A DNA stretch of 64,000 nt from Anadara kagoshimensis (GCA_021292105.1 CM037860.1:14030698-14094697), one strand, 5' to 3'. Counted from the first letter of the stretch, positions 13,072 to 24,382 are shown. The notes: generated from the sequence alone by a model not told the origin. Made by a program: numbers and translations.

Positions 13072-14225
13072 TTCCATGGTTATACTTCCTTCATTTTGGT
13101 CAAGTTTAACATCTGTAGCATCTGTATCAGTGATTCTGTCTGCTTCTCTCTGGTCAGCTAGAGCCATATCTATTTCTACATTTGTTATAAAGGTTTCCAT
13201 GGTTATACTTCCTTCATTTTGGTCAAGTTTAACATCTGTAGCATCTGTATCAGTGATTCTGTCTGCTTCTCTCTGGTCAGCTAGAGCCATATCTATTTCT
13301 ACATTTGTTATAAAGGTTTCCATGGTTATACTTCCTTCATTTTGGTCAAGTTTAACATCTGTAGCATCTGTATCAGTGATTCTGTCTGCTTCTCTCTGGT
13401 CAGCTAGAGCCATATCTATTTCTACATTTGTTATAAAGGTTTCCATGGTTATACTTCCTTCATTTTGGTCAAGTTTAACATCTGTAGCATCTGTATCAGT
13501 GGTTTTGTCTGCTTCTCTCTGGTCAGCTAGAGCCATATCTATTTCTACATTTGTTATAAAGGTTTCCATGGTTATACTTCGTTCATTTTGGTCAAGTTTA
13601 ACATCTGTAGCATCTGTATCAGTGACAATGTCAGCTTCTCTTTGGTCAAGTTGAGCCATATCTATTTCTACATTTGTTATAAAGGTTTCCATGGTTATAC
13701 TTCCTTCATTTTGGTCAAGTTTAACATCTGTATCAGTGACAATGTCGGCTTCTCTTTGGTCAAGTTGAGCCATATCTATTTCTGCATTTGTTTTATAGGT
13801 TTCCATGACTACACTTCCTACATTTTGGTCAAGTTTTATATTTGTAGTATCCGTTTCAGTACCTGCCGTATTATTTATATCAGTGACTTTGTCGGCTTCT
13901 CTTTGGTCAAGTTGAGCCATATCTATTTCTACATTTGTTTTATAGGTTTCCATGACTACACTTCCTACATTTTGTTCAAGTTTTATATCTGTAGTATTTG
14001 TTTCAGTACCTGCCGTAGTATTTATATCACTGACTTTGTCGGCTTCTCTCTGGTCAAGTTGAGCCATATCCATTTCTACATTTGTTTTATAGGTTTCCAT
14101 GACTACACTTCCTATATTTTGGTCAAGTTTTATATTTGTAGTATCCGTTTCAGTACCTGTCGTAGTATTTATATCACTGACTTTGTCGGCTTCTCTCTGG
14201 TCAAGTTGAGCCATATCTATTTCTA
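12740..14225. repeat. Coding minisatellite, 123-bp units (some longer)
   Basis: About 12 units in the zinc-finger gene. The 'tagagccata' landmark recurs at exact 123-bp steps (for example 12791 and 12914). Units between 12780 and 13560 are almost identical, which means recent amplification or homogenisation. Units between 13770 and 14215 carry an extra 8 codons. Because the period is divisible by three, unit gain or loss keeps the frame. Confidence 0.9.
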
Positions 14226-14359
14226 GTTTCCATGACTACACTTCCTTCGGTCTGGTCAAGTTTAACATCTGCTTCAGTATCTTTGCCCACCTTTTTCCAG
14301 TAAAGTTGATCTGTATCCATATTGGTGATATTTACTTCACTGACAGGACCAGTGTCCAA
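13072..14359 (-). CDS. N-terminal tandem-repeat part of the zinc-finger gene, frameshifted
   Basis: This continues the same gene upstream. The frame 13054-14214 encodes nine repeat units of the form DMAxxDQREAD..TDTD..KLDQNxGS..METxxTN(V/A)E. The three most N-terminal units are longer (about 49 residues); later ones have 41. Upstream of 14214 a 14-bp gap relative to sister units (between 14225 and 14226) shifts the frame again. The repeat pattern then continues from 14226 to about 14359 (peptide ..DVKLDQTEGSVVMET). A plausible acceptor (ttgtccag) on the minus strand ends the coding similarity at 14359, followed by an in-frame TAG. The true start is therefore probably in an upstream exon. The charged Asp/Thr-rich repeat looks disordered. 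Confidence 0.7.
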
Positions 14360-14834
14360 CTGGACAATCCCAAGCTATCAATAGTATCATTGTACCACAA
14401 AACTTTTTACGGTGTTCCTGCTTCGTTTATGCTACATCTTTGCCAATTTTGATATCTGCTACAGGGAAGTAGTCAGTGCCTGGTTCTTTGTAATAAAAGT
14501 CTCTTTATACAGAATATTCATATATTTTCAAAATACTTCCTAGGCTAAAGCATTTCCAGTGAGACTTCTCCATATAAAAGCGACAACAGATATAGGAACT
14601 TTTTTTTCACATATCGGAGGATATTTTCCAGAAATAGAAATATTTAGGTCATCTGTAGAAGTATTTTTCACTGGTATTCCTCAGCCAATCAGATCTGTAG
14701 GTCTCACTTTCATTACTAGTATACATGTATATAACTTTAATGGCAGTGGATTTCCTACTTTCTTTTTCTGCAATGATAAAAAATATTTTTCTGTTTGTTA
14801 GTTGGAATTACTTGTACACTGTATCTTAAATCAT
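14360..14834. other. Sequence upstream of the zinc-finger exon
   Basis: Presumed intron or 5' flank of the minus-strand zinc-finger gene. No exon with matching frame was recognised. Confidence 0.35.
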
Positions 14835-17470
14835 TGGACTCCATGGCTAGAAAGATCTAGTGTCATAAAGTTTGTTAGTTCGCTTTCCAGAGGTCAATGG
14901 TTTCCTCTGAGCACTCTTAAAGGTCACCGGTCACCAAAAACCGAAATTTTTCTAGTACTATTTTCCGAAAGATTACATAATAAAAAGTCGATTTAGCCAC
15001 AAATAACATTTTTTAATCATTTCTGTCTTTTGTTACAGCGTAAAATAAAGTCCTAAAACTGTTGAATAACGGTGTTATCTCCCTTTGGTAGTAAAAGGGT
15101 CCAAAACCGGAAGTGACGCAGAAGGTGTTATCCAAGTTATCTAGTAACTAAAGCTTGTAGAGTGATCTGTATTTATTACCCAGATTTATCAGTAGTAGCT
15201 TCTCATGTTTTATTTATTTTTTTATTTTTAGTGTTGGATATTTCAATTTTCTTCAGCATAAAAAAATAAATAAAAAATAAACATAATAAATAAATAAATA
15301 AGAACTATATTTTTGTTTGCTCTAAGTATGATATACTGTTACTTATACTATTACAAAACATAATTTTACATTATTTATTTATTCATTAATTTATTTATTT
15401 ATCTTTTTATTTTTATCTATTTATCAAAACGAATTGATAAAAAGAATACACATTTTTGTTTTTTATTTAAAATAATATTCACATTTATTTTCATTAATAT
15501 TTAATATCATTCTAAATATCTTAACTTCTCTGTTGAATTTATTTATTTATTTATTTCGGTGAATTAATATTAAATATCAATAATAATATGTATATTAAAA
15601 ACATACATAATTTTCGAGCACTTTTGATCGGATTCTGTAGTGTGTCGCTTTTTTTCTTTTCTCTAGTACAGCTATATTATTAATTTACCTCAAATTGATT
15701 TTTATTCATATTTGTTTCAGAAATTGTCCCATTTTTATTTTATTTTTAGGTAAAAAACGATATATAAAATTTTCATTTACTACCGGTAATAATAATAATT
15801 TTATTACACCTATTTTAATGAGCTGAAAAGAACTCATATCAAAATGTGATACCAGTGGGATTATACCCGACTAACTAACGGCTTAATCAAAACTCGAGTG
15901 AAACTTTCTTTAATTTTTTTCCCAATAAATTAATATCGGTTAAAGTGTGATTTACATCCCCTCACATACCAGTAATTAAGAGATTATCAATATGCTACAT
16001 TGGGAAACATCCTGTTTAGAAGTAGACATCTTTTACCTGTAATCAACAAGGTTTACCTTACAATTTGCAACATTAATTGACACGTGTGTATAAATCTTAA
16101 TGATATACCCGGTAAATGTTATTTGTCGTTTTTGATGGATTCTGAAAAGATGTGTTTGAAAAAATAAATTTTAAATTAGATTTGTTGATTTGAATAAGAT
16201 ACATACAAGTCTCGATTTGTGTGAACATATGAACTGACTGACTTACGAAATTAAATTAATTTTGAATATTAAAATTGATTAAAACTATGATTTTTTTATT
16301 TGCCCCTGAATCCATTCATAATAATTTAAATTATCTTAAATGATTATACCACTCTTATTTCCCTGAGTTTTTTCGTATATGAAAAATAGCCCCAATACAT
16401 TCAAAGCAATTACTGTATTTCCATAAAATGAGTGCACATGGTTTTTTATTATTTATTTCTTTCAATTGAAAATGTTTCCATTAAACTATCAATAAATTGC
16501 ATCTTAAATGCACTGACCTAACCAAATTTATTTTTAAATAACAAAAAAGTTATTCAGTTCATCTGTACATAGAGAAATTTTGGGAAAATTTGGAAAAATG
16601 CACCAATTGGGCCTCATTCAAAGTTCATCTGGGTATTTAGGGTCAGGTAGGTCATTGTTGTTCGTTTTTTTTATATTTCATCATGAATATTCCAATTGTG
16701 ACATAATTATAATATTTATAGTTGTTCCGAGTAAGAAGGTACAGAAGGGATAATTTTGACATGGTTATATTAGTTGTTTTGTTAAAAACTTAAAAAATTG
16801 CTCTATGTACAGAATTAAATTCACTTATGGATGAATGAAAATTATTTTTTCCTATTAGGTCAGTATATTTTGTATCAAGTTTTGACAATATTTTGCGAGT
16901 TTGTTGGAAAATACAACTTTATTCTTGCGTTTTCCATGTGCACTCAATTTGTGGAAATACAGCAGAAAGCTGCATAAGGGACTTGTGTAAATCTGGCTTT
17001 AATTTGAAAAAAAAATTATCGTTCATTGTGGTATTACTATATCAAATTTTCACAAAATATATAATTTTGACTTGAAATCAAACTTTAAAACCCTTCAAAA
17101 TGGCACACAAACCCACATGTTACATATGGATACATATATAAGTAATGTGTCTTTCCTCAGCAGCTTAACACCATGTACGTCATCAATTAGGTCGCTGGAA
17201 AGTTACGAGCGGTGTCGGAAATTACCGAGTATTAGAACTTCGTTCAGGTAAGTTTTTAGCATATTACAGGTAACTGTAATGTGTGAAAACCCGCCAGACA
17301 CATCAATATTGACAACTCTACCCATAGGAAAGCAAATTACAAAATTCATAAATTTGGTGACCGGTGACCTTTAAGGTACGCCCTTCGACATCCTAGAGGT
17401 GTATGCCTGGATATAAGTGAAAAATGCTTGACAGGGGATGTAAAACACTATTTCTTCACTTCACTCAAAA
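14835..17470 (+). mobile_element. SINE family 2 copy interrupted by a TTAA element
   Basis: The left part (14835-14916: agatctagtg, aagtttgttagttcgctttc) and right part (17375-17470: gatataagtgaaaaatgcttgac, gatgtaaaacac) together match the layout of other family-2 SINEs at 27296-27515 and 63040-63330. They are separated by the 2450-bp element. Confidence 0.65.
14921..17370. mobile_element. 2450-bp non-autonomous TTAA-target DNA transposon
   Basis: Left end TTAA|AGGTCACCGGTCACCAAA and right end TTTGGTGACCGGTGACCT|TTAA form an 18-bp perfect terminal inverted repeat with TTAA duplicated at 14917-14920 and 17371-17374. The interior is very AT-rich, with ATTT/ATAA runs at 15210-15430 and 15536-15560, and has no transposase-like frame. 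TTAA targeting is typical of the piggyBac superfamily, but these ends begin AGGT rather than the usual CCY. The family assignment stays open. Confidence 0.85.
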
Positions 17471-17474
17471 CATT

Positions 17475-18915
17475 GACTTATATACTAAGTAACCACTGTC
17501 AGTTTTAAAGGTACCTGGTAGTCTACTAAGACTGCATGGGTAATTTTAAAAAAATATAGCAGTCTTTTTAAGAGACAAATAATCCCTATCCCCTACATTG
17601 CCAAGATGTTATTTCTAAGATTTGACATTGTGACCTTGACCATTGACCTATGGACCTAACTATGGTATGTGACACATTATCTCAACTTGGTTTACATTTG
17701 TTGATATTGGGATGTATAGCCAGAGATAGATGGACAGGGCGATTCCTATCCCCAAAACTTTATTTGTGGGGGTACCGTATATTAATCTTCACTGTTGTAC
17801 CACATGATACCATTAGCAGTTGAGTAGTACATGTAATATTGCTTCCATTGAATACAAGGTAATGGTGTCATCATCAAGACAGCCTGCTGGAAATCAGTAA
17901 TAATAAAAAGAATCAAAATAATTTTGGTGTTGATTGTTCAATTTGAACTTAACAAAATTTAATTATAACCATTGATTCTTATTTTTTGTTCTATTTATTG
18001 AGAATTGACACAAATGGAGACTATGTACATGTAACATATTTCACTACATGAATTACACAGGGTGCACAGACTCTATTCATGTCAATTCACAATTAATCTA
18101 ACAAAAATTATAATCGATGATTAAGCAAATTTTGGATCCATGTGAATGCATTCTTTCCCTGGATATTTTGATGCATATAATGATTACACTTACATGGAAT
18201 TACACAAATCCCACTAAGGAATATCTAGTATGAGAAAGATTGTCAGTTTGCTTGCAGAAAGGTCAGTGATTTTCTTCAGTTTCCTGCACTATTTCAGAAC
18301 CACTCTAGTTTCCTCTACCATCTCAGAACCACTCTAGTTTCCTCTACCATCTCAGAACCACTCTAGTTTCCTCCACCATCTCAGAACCACTCTAGTTTCC
18401 TCTACCATCTCAGAACCACTCTAGTTTTCTCCACCATCTCAGAATTGACTGCCCCAATAAAAGTGAAATGGTCTTGACTTGTAGTAAATCTCCATCACTC
18501 CACTTTAGTTCTTTATTTCATAGAGGTTAGCTAATAAATGCACAGTCTTACACAAAAATAATAATTTAATAACCCTCTAAGTTACCTATAATTTACAGAT
18601 GATTGACTATATTTTACTATTTCAACAATTCACTGGCAAACCTGATGTTTATTTATTATGACCTGTTAATTGTTTTTTGTCATATCAACAATTTTTCATT
18701 CCTAATATTTTATTCAAAATATCTACACAGACATTGTGCATGAGATTGTACAAGTGTACATCTGTTTATCTGTTTTGTATTATAATTGACTGATGATCCC
18801 TTTTACAAGTGCTTACAAACTCATCCAAAAGGTTGCTGATTAATTTGCAAACTACATGGGCACATTATAACAACAAGCCAACTAGTAAAAGTCAAAATAT
18901 CAAACAATCAAAGAG
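17475..18915. other. Non-coding sequence with SINE family 2 fragment
   Basis: No gene was recognised. A family-2 SINE-like segment at 18216-18480 (tctagtatgagaaagattgt, then cttgacttg..) has been expanded internally by the 29-bp tandem repeat listed separately. Confidence 0.45.
18290..18450. repeat. 29-bp tandem repeat, about 5 copies
   Basis: The landmark cagaaccactctag recurs at 18295, 18324, 18353, 18382 and 18411. The repeat lies inside a SINE family-2 body (the 'gtttcctccacc' segment). Confidence 0.9.
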
Positions 18916-18918
18916 ATA

Positions 18919-19292
18919 GTTGACTGATTGAAGGGGTTTTATGTCCCAGTAAAGAAATATTTCACTTATGTTTGATCAGCTTTAGGTGAAGTGGCAGAAA
19001 TTTGGAACTTTTAAAGTGCTCAAGGCAATGTGCTGTGAGTGTTCCTAAGTGTGATATGCCTACTGCATGGTTTTTAGGGTTTCTTCTGTAGATTGCATTT
19101 AAAACTGGTAAGCTAAAAGCTCTTTTTAATATGAGTCAACCAGGATTAAACCAACAACGAAGATTTGAAATTTAAGTCTGTCTGTCTGCATGTCCAAGAT
19201 CACTTACTATCAGATCAGTAGGAATTTTAGCCTTATTTTGGAAACTGCCAATATCAGAGAAAGACCACTGTTCAATCACTGAGCCATCACAG
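18919..19292 (-). mobile_element. SINE family 1 copy, diverged
   Basis: Reverse-oriented copy. It starts with the 3' block (tgactgattgaaggggtttta, cagtaaagaaatatttcac) and runs through 'gtgaagtggcagaaattt' to a degraded tRNA-like head near 'cactgagccatcac'. Confidence 0.6.
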
Positions 19293-19514
19293 GAGAAATT
19301 ACAATTGAGACATGTTTAACTGTTTTTCATGAGGTTTTGTACAACAATATCAATTGTGTGTTTGTCAGAATTTGGCTTTATTCTAAAACCTATTTTCTCA
19401 TTAAAATGGCATGTCTCAATTGTGAAAATTTGTAGTCTTTGGTTTATATTTGTGAAAAGACAGTTCAAGGAAACAGACATACCAGTACCTAGCCACCTAT
19501 TATAGTCACATGCC

Positions 19515-20942
19515 ACGAACTACAACAGTAAATACTTTGAGTCACATGCCATGAACTACAACAGTAAATACTTTGGATCACATGCCATGAACTACAACAG
19601 TAAATACTTTGGATCACATGCCATGAACTACAACAGTAAATACTTTGGGTCACATGCCATGAACTACAACAGTAAATACTTTGAGTCACATGCCACGAAC
19701 TACAACAGTAAATACTTTGAGTCACATGCCATGAACTACAACAGTAAATACTTTGAGTCACATGCCATGAACTACAACAGTAAATACTTTGAGTCACATG
19801 CCATGAACTACAACATTAAATACTTTGAGTCACATGCCACGAACTACAACAGTAAAAACTTTGAGGCACATGCCATGAACTACAACAGTAAATACTTTGA
19901 GTCACATGCCATGAACTACAACAGTAAATACTTTGGGTCACATGCCATGAACTACAACAGTAAATACTTTGAGTCACATGCCATGAACTACAACAGTAAA
20001 TACTTTGGGTCACATGCCATGAACTACAACAGTAAATACTTTGAGTCACATGCCATGAACTACAACAGTAAATACTTTGGGTCACATGCCATGAACTACA
20101 ACAGTAAATACTTTGAGTCACATGCCATGAACTACAACAGTAAATACTTTGAGTCACATGCCATGAACTACAACAGTAAATACTTTGGGTCACATGCCAT
20201 GAACTACAACAGTAAATACTTTGAGTCACATGCCATGAACTACAACAGTAAATACTTTGGGTCACATGCCATGAACTACAACAGTAAATACTTTGAGTCA
20301 CATGCCATGAACTACAACAGTAAATACTTTGAGTCACATGCCATGAACTACAACAGTAAATACTTTGGGTCACATGCCATGAACTACAACAGTAAATACT
20401 TTGAGTCACATGCCATGAACTACAACAGTAAATACTTTGGGTCACATGCCATGAACTACAACAGTAAATACTTTGAGTCACATGCCACGAACTACAACAG
20501 TAAAAACTTTGAGGCACATGCCATGAACTACAACAGTAAATACTTTGAGTCACATGCCATGAACTACAACAGTAAATACTTTGAGTCACATGCCATGAAC
20601 TACAACAGTAAATACTTTGAGTCACATGCCATGAACTACAACAGTAAATACTTTGAGTCACATGCCATGAACTACAACAGTAAATACTTTGAGTCACATG
20701 CCATGAACTACAACAGTAAATACTTTGAGTCACATGCCATGAACTACAACAGTAAATACTTTGGGTCACATGCCATGAACTACAACAGTAAATACTTTGA
20801 GTCACATGCCATGAACTACAACAGTAAATACTTTGAGTCACATGCCATGAACTACAACAGTAAATACTTTGAGTCACATGCCACGAACTACAACAGTAAA
20901 TACTTTGAGTCACATGCCATGAACTACAACAGTAAATACTTT
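19515..20942. repeat. 36-bp minisatellite, about 40 copies
   Basis: The unit is built around acgaactacaacagtaaat followed by actttgagtcacatgcc. Copies differ by a few diagnostic substitutions (gag/ggg in ..tttgRgtcac, atg/acg at the unit start, and a variant with aaaaactttgaggcac). Because 36 is a multiple of 3 and the unit lacks stops, long frames appear on both strands (12-residue repeats MNYNSKYFESHA on plus, and MTQSIYCCSSWHV-type on minus). Variant order shows higher-order structure: the aaaaact variant occurs twice, about 18 units apart, and a five-unit G-E-G-E-E pattern (180 bp) repeats between them. The array ends about 30 bp from the stop codon of the HDHD2-like gene. I do not regard it as a protein-coding gene. 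Confidence 0.9.
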
Positions 20943-20970
20943 GGTATACAATGTATATACATTTTAAAAT

Positions 20971-21745
20971 TCATTTTAATTTTTCAAGTATAAAATCAAC
21001 AGCTGCTTCAAAATTAGATTCTGTCCTAAATGGAGTTGGATCAAACTTTGATTCATCTCCATCTCGATATTTTCCTGTTTTAACTAAAATACCCAACATT
21101 CCTGCATTTTGAGCACCACCTACATCATCCCGTGCATCATCACCGATCATTACACATTCCTCAGGTTTACAATCAAACCCATCTATTGCAGAATGAAAAA
21201 ATGTTTTCTCAGGTTTTCCAACAACTAGGGCCTTGACATCAGAAGCATATTCTAATGCGCTCACAAATGGTCCAGGACCAAGTGCTAAACCGTCTTTTCT
21301 TTTAAAATATCTAGCTTTATGTATTGCAATCAAAGGTCGTCCATCCACTAACAGTTTGAATGCCTTATTCATGTCCTTGTAGTTAAAACAATCCGGAGCT
21401 AATCCAATCACTACAGAATCTGGATTATCTGAAGATAATCCTTCAAAGTCTTCCATTGCTCTCTGATCCACCATTAAAAATGGCCTCAGAGATTTTTCCT
21501 CGATCAGTTTTCTAGCCGCTGATAGAGAAGTGAAAATGTCCGCTTTGTCAATACTAAATCCTATACTTTTTAATCTATTATACAATACATTTTGTGATTC
21601 TTTTGTCGTATTTGTTACGAATCGTACATTTAACCCAGAGTTTTGTAGTTTTTGTACGGCATTTATTGATCCCGGTATTTCTTCATCCTCTATGTGTATC
21701 GTACCACTCAAGTCCACAAGAACAGTCTTTTTTCCGTTCAGCCAT
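20971..21745 (-). CDS. HDHD2: HDHD2-like HAD-superfamily phosphatase, intronless, one frameshift
   Basis: The protein matches the HDHD2 family (haloacid dehalogenase-like hydrolase domain-containing 2) across almost its whole length. It shows HAD motif I DLSGT near the start, motif II in FVTNTTKES, the substrate-side block [20 protein letters not shown], motif III lysine in [10 protein letters not shown], and motif [16 protein letters not shown]. Length is about 255 residues, normal for the family. HDHD2 is a Mg-dependent phosphatase-type protein; its physiological substrate is poorly defined. The natural start would be ATG at 21745, but a run of six A residues (21728-21733 on plus) shifts the frame before motif I. 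One base fewer would put ATG in frame. The vertebrate gene has several introns, so this single-exon copy could be a retrocopy, or the frameshift could be a base-calling error in a functional gene. The minisatellite begins just after the stop. Confidence 0.85.
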
Positions 21746-21779
21746 TTTAGCCGATGAAAAGTTCTAGAATAAGAGTGTA

Positions 21780-22195
21780 GGAAACAAACAAAAGTTACTT
21801 TTTACCCATCATGCATTGTTCTGGGGTATTTTTACATTTCAAGATACATATGCTACCAGGTTCCAGTTTCACAATCAATTTTTATGGTAACTGAGATTTT
21901 CCTTAACTAAAATCTGGCAAATTTGGCATCAAAAATTTTTGGTAATTTCTAAGATATTCAGGAATTTAATGTGTCATTTTGAAGGTTGCTTCAAACTAAC
22001 AACATTTATATTTAGTTTTGTCAAAAATGTTCATTGGTAGTTTAAAACAAGATTGCCAAAATTTGCTAAATTTAAGTAAAGGAAAATCTTAGTTAGGAAT
22101 GATTGTGAAACCAGAGCTGAAAGCCAGAAATTTATTATTAAAAAGGATTACAATAATTTGATTTGCTATACCGGTATATATGTTTAGATTTTTTG
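21780..22195. other. Spacer with a short inverted repeat
   Basis: No gene. 'actgagattttccttaacta' at 21890-21909 and 'ggaaaatcttagttaggaat' at 22081-22100 are inverted relatives, suggesting a small degenerate palindromic element at about 21855-22115. Confidence 0.5.
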
Positions 22196-22199
22196 AAAA

Positions 22200-22935
22200 T
22201 GTAATAAATGAATTTAAATGTTTTAATTGTGTTATTGATTCTTAATAGCTGTCAATCATTTCAATTATCAAGTTGTTGACGTCACTGATTATTACCCGAG
22301 ATGCAACAGTGGCTGGGTATATAAAGGAGTGAAAACTTGACAGCGGGGTCAGTTTGTATCTATTCACGGAAGAAGAAGGCTGTATTTTTATGGTAATTAT
22401 TTGAGTCCGATGCTGTATAGTTATTTTGTACTTTATACTGCTGATTCGGCGAGCTATTGAAGATATAGCTGTTTTACCAGGTTATTCCTCGCGCACTGTA
22501 CATATTATATATGTACTGGCTCGTGCGCAACAATTAGTCTTCCTCGTGCGCACTGTACATTTATTGTAGCAGTGAGTGCGCGGCAGACCCAGAAAGCTGA
22601 TTTTACTCTTATAATTAAGCTCAGGAAGAGCAAGTTTTCTACCCTTAAATCATAGATAATCATATTTTTAAAAAACATTCATTATACATGTACTTTAATT
22701 TCTATAAATTCATTCTGTCAAATTAATGTTTTCTCAGTTAATTCGCACATTTATCTGTATATATTTGCTCTTTATTTTAAATTAAAGCTTAAATTACTCG
22801 TGAGCTATTCGCAAACAGTAGTTTGGTTAACAATTATTATAGCTTGTGGTTAATTTCATTTTTAAAGAACCCTTTATTGTATTATCTTATCGAATCCTAG
22901 GAAATAACCTGGGTACAACACCCTTACACGTTACA
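22200..22935 (+). repeat. 5' LTR
   Basis: 736 bp, TG...CA ends. Differs from the 3' LTR by scattered substitutions and small indels, including an 8-bp segment (gtgcgc context) present at 34029 but missing here and a few bases around 22685-22695. Confidence 0.95.
22318..22327 (+). promoter_or_regulatory. LTR TATA box
   Basis: gtatataaag lies about 120 bp into the LTR and is conserved in the 3' LTR (near 33581). It is the likely core promoter of the retrotransposon. Confidence 0.65.
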
Positions 22936-22940
22936 ATTTC

Positions 22941-22962
22941 TGGTGGCAGCGGTGGGATTCGA
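22941..22962 (+). other. Primer binding site, tRNA-Leu type
   Basis: Five bases after the LTR the sequence TGGTGGCAGCGGTGGGATTC (and two more bases) is complementary to the 3' end of tRNA-Leu species ending ..CCACCGCTGCCACCA. This identifies leucine tRNA as the probable primer. Confidence 0.75.
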
Positions 22963-23062
22963 TTTAAAGTAATACGTTTGTTTCCTTGTTAATTTTTTTT
23001 TTGGTTAAATTGTTTTTCTTTCAATTTTTATTTTAAATCATTTTGTCGGTAAAATTCACAAA

Positions 23063-24382
23063 ATGGCCTCTCTTGGAAAAGTTAATGTGGAGATTGCGCA
23101 TCTAGAGAAAGAATTAGAAATGTTGAGAAATGAGAGTTTGCGCATTAGTGGAAGTAGACTTCAGTCAACTCCAATTGCAACTAGAAACTCAGATTCGGGA
23201 GTGTCTACTGTTCGTCCATCTCTTGGTACATCTAGGCAAGATGTGAATGCGTTAAATACTTCACGTCCAAGGGTGGTATTTGATGATTCAGCTAGCTACA
23301 GATTGTATGGCGAAAGTGATAGTGAAGCCGAATTTGAAGGTGAACATAAGACTCCGGAAGCCCGACATGTGTTTGCCAAAGCGCGACAGAGCAATGCTAC
23401 CTGGCGCAGAAGAAGAGTTCCTGTTTCGCTTGGACAACCTACAACAGCCAGCACAGCAGCAAATTCAAACACTGTGAATGAGGAAACTGGCGTGCGCAAG
23501 TCAAGTTTGAAGTCTTTGAAACCAGCAACATATGATGGAAGCGGCTCACTGCAAGACTACCTCACTCACTTTGAAGCATGCGCCAAGATAAATGATTGGG
23601 ACGAGGAAGAAAAGGGACTTTTTCTCGCAGTGTCATTAAGGGGACAGGCGCAAGGCATTCTTGGAAATCAACCTGAGAATGAGCAAGCACTTGTTAATGC
23701 GCTAGAAGACAGATTTGCTCCTGCAAACCAAACAGACTTGTACCGGATTCAGTTACGTGAGAGGAGACAGAGAGCAGCCGAGACACTTCCAGAATTAGGT
23801 CAGACGATAAGAAGGTTGGCGAATTTGGCATATTCAACAGCTCCTGCTGATGTCAGAGAAACCTTAGCCAAAGATCAGTTTCTAGACGCATTAGCTGATT
23901 CTGACGTACGTATTCGTATTAAACAGTCAAGGCCAAAGTCATTAAATGAAGCAGTGAGCTTAGCAGTTGAGTTAGAAGCCTATAACAAAGCGGAACGTAG
24001 AAGTTACTCCAGACAATTGATACCAGAAGACGCGCGGCAAGGGGAAAACAGTGCAAACAGCAGTGGACCTATTATGCAAGTTATGGCGAAAATGGAGAAA
24101 AAATTAAGCGCTTTAGAGAAGGAAATTTCCCTCGTGAGGAAAACACAAAGTACTAGAAATAATACGGGACGAAGACAAAATGCTCACAAGTTAGTGAAAT
24201 GCTACAAATGCAAAGAGCAAGGTCATATTAGAAAGAATTGTCCGCTTTTAGAGATCCGTAACCAGAATGATAAAAGTAGTGGGGAACAAGCTGCTGCTCG
24301 CACGCTTAAATCACGCACCAAGGAGTGGAAGTCTGGGTCACCAACAATTGGAGCAAGCATGGCTACAGAGGAAGCAGAATAA
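23063..24382 (+). CDS. Retrotransposon Gag polyprotein (frame intact)
   Basis: The 439-residue frame starts with ATG about 100 bp after the primer site. The N-terminus is a short coiled-coil-like segment (LEKELEMLRNESLR). It is followed by a Ser/Arg-rich region and a retrotransposon Gag domain (about residues 160-320) with LFLAVSLRGQAQGIL and a predicted helical core. A Lys-rich coiled coil then leads to a single CCHC zinc knuckle (CYKCKEQGHIRKNC, about residue 380), expected to bind RNA. The stop codon lies exactly at the edge of the foreign insert: the TA of the presumed target duplication supplies the first two bases. Without the insert the Gag frame would run on into protease, so Gag and Pol were probably one frame. 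Confidence 0.9.
   Translation: MASLGKVNVEIAHLEKELEMLRNESLRISGSRLQSTPIATRNSDSGVSTVRPSLGTSRQDVNALNTSRPRVVFDDSASYRLYGESDSEAEFEGEHKTPEARHVFAKARQSNATWRRRRVPVSLGQPTTASTAANSNTVNEETGVRKSSLKSLKPATYDGSGSLQDYLTHFEACAKINDWDEEEKGLFLAVSLRGQAQGILGNQPENEQALVNALEDRFAPANQTDLYRIQLRERRQRAAETLPELGQTIRRLANLAYSTAPADVRETLAKDQFLDALADSDVRIRIKQSRPKSLNEAVSLAVELEAYNKAERRSYSRQLIPEDARQGENSANSSGPIMQVMAKMEKKLSALEKEISLVRKTQSTRNNTGRRQNAHKLVKCYKCKEQGHIRKNCPLLEIRNQNDKSSGEQAAARTLKSRTKEWKSGSPTIGASMATEEAE

Noticed and set aside
10751..14226. Plus-strand frames of 79-247 aa opposite the zinc-finger gene
   Set aside because: They are antisense shadows of the repetitive coding sequence (for example ILSASLWSARAISIS repeats) with low-complexity composition.
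19515..20942. 480-aa plus-strand and 365-aa minus-strand frames
   Set aside because: Both are by-products of a 36-bp tandem repeat without stop codons. No promoter, splice context or non-repeat domain supports a protein.
19515..20942. CRISPR-like regular repeats
   Set aside because: Units are contiguous 36-mers with no unique spacers and there are no cas genes; this is a eukaryotic minisatellite.
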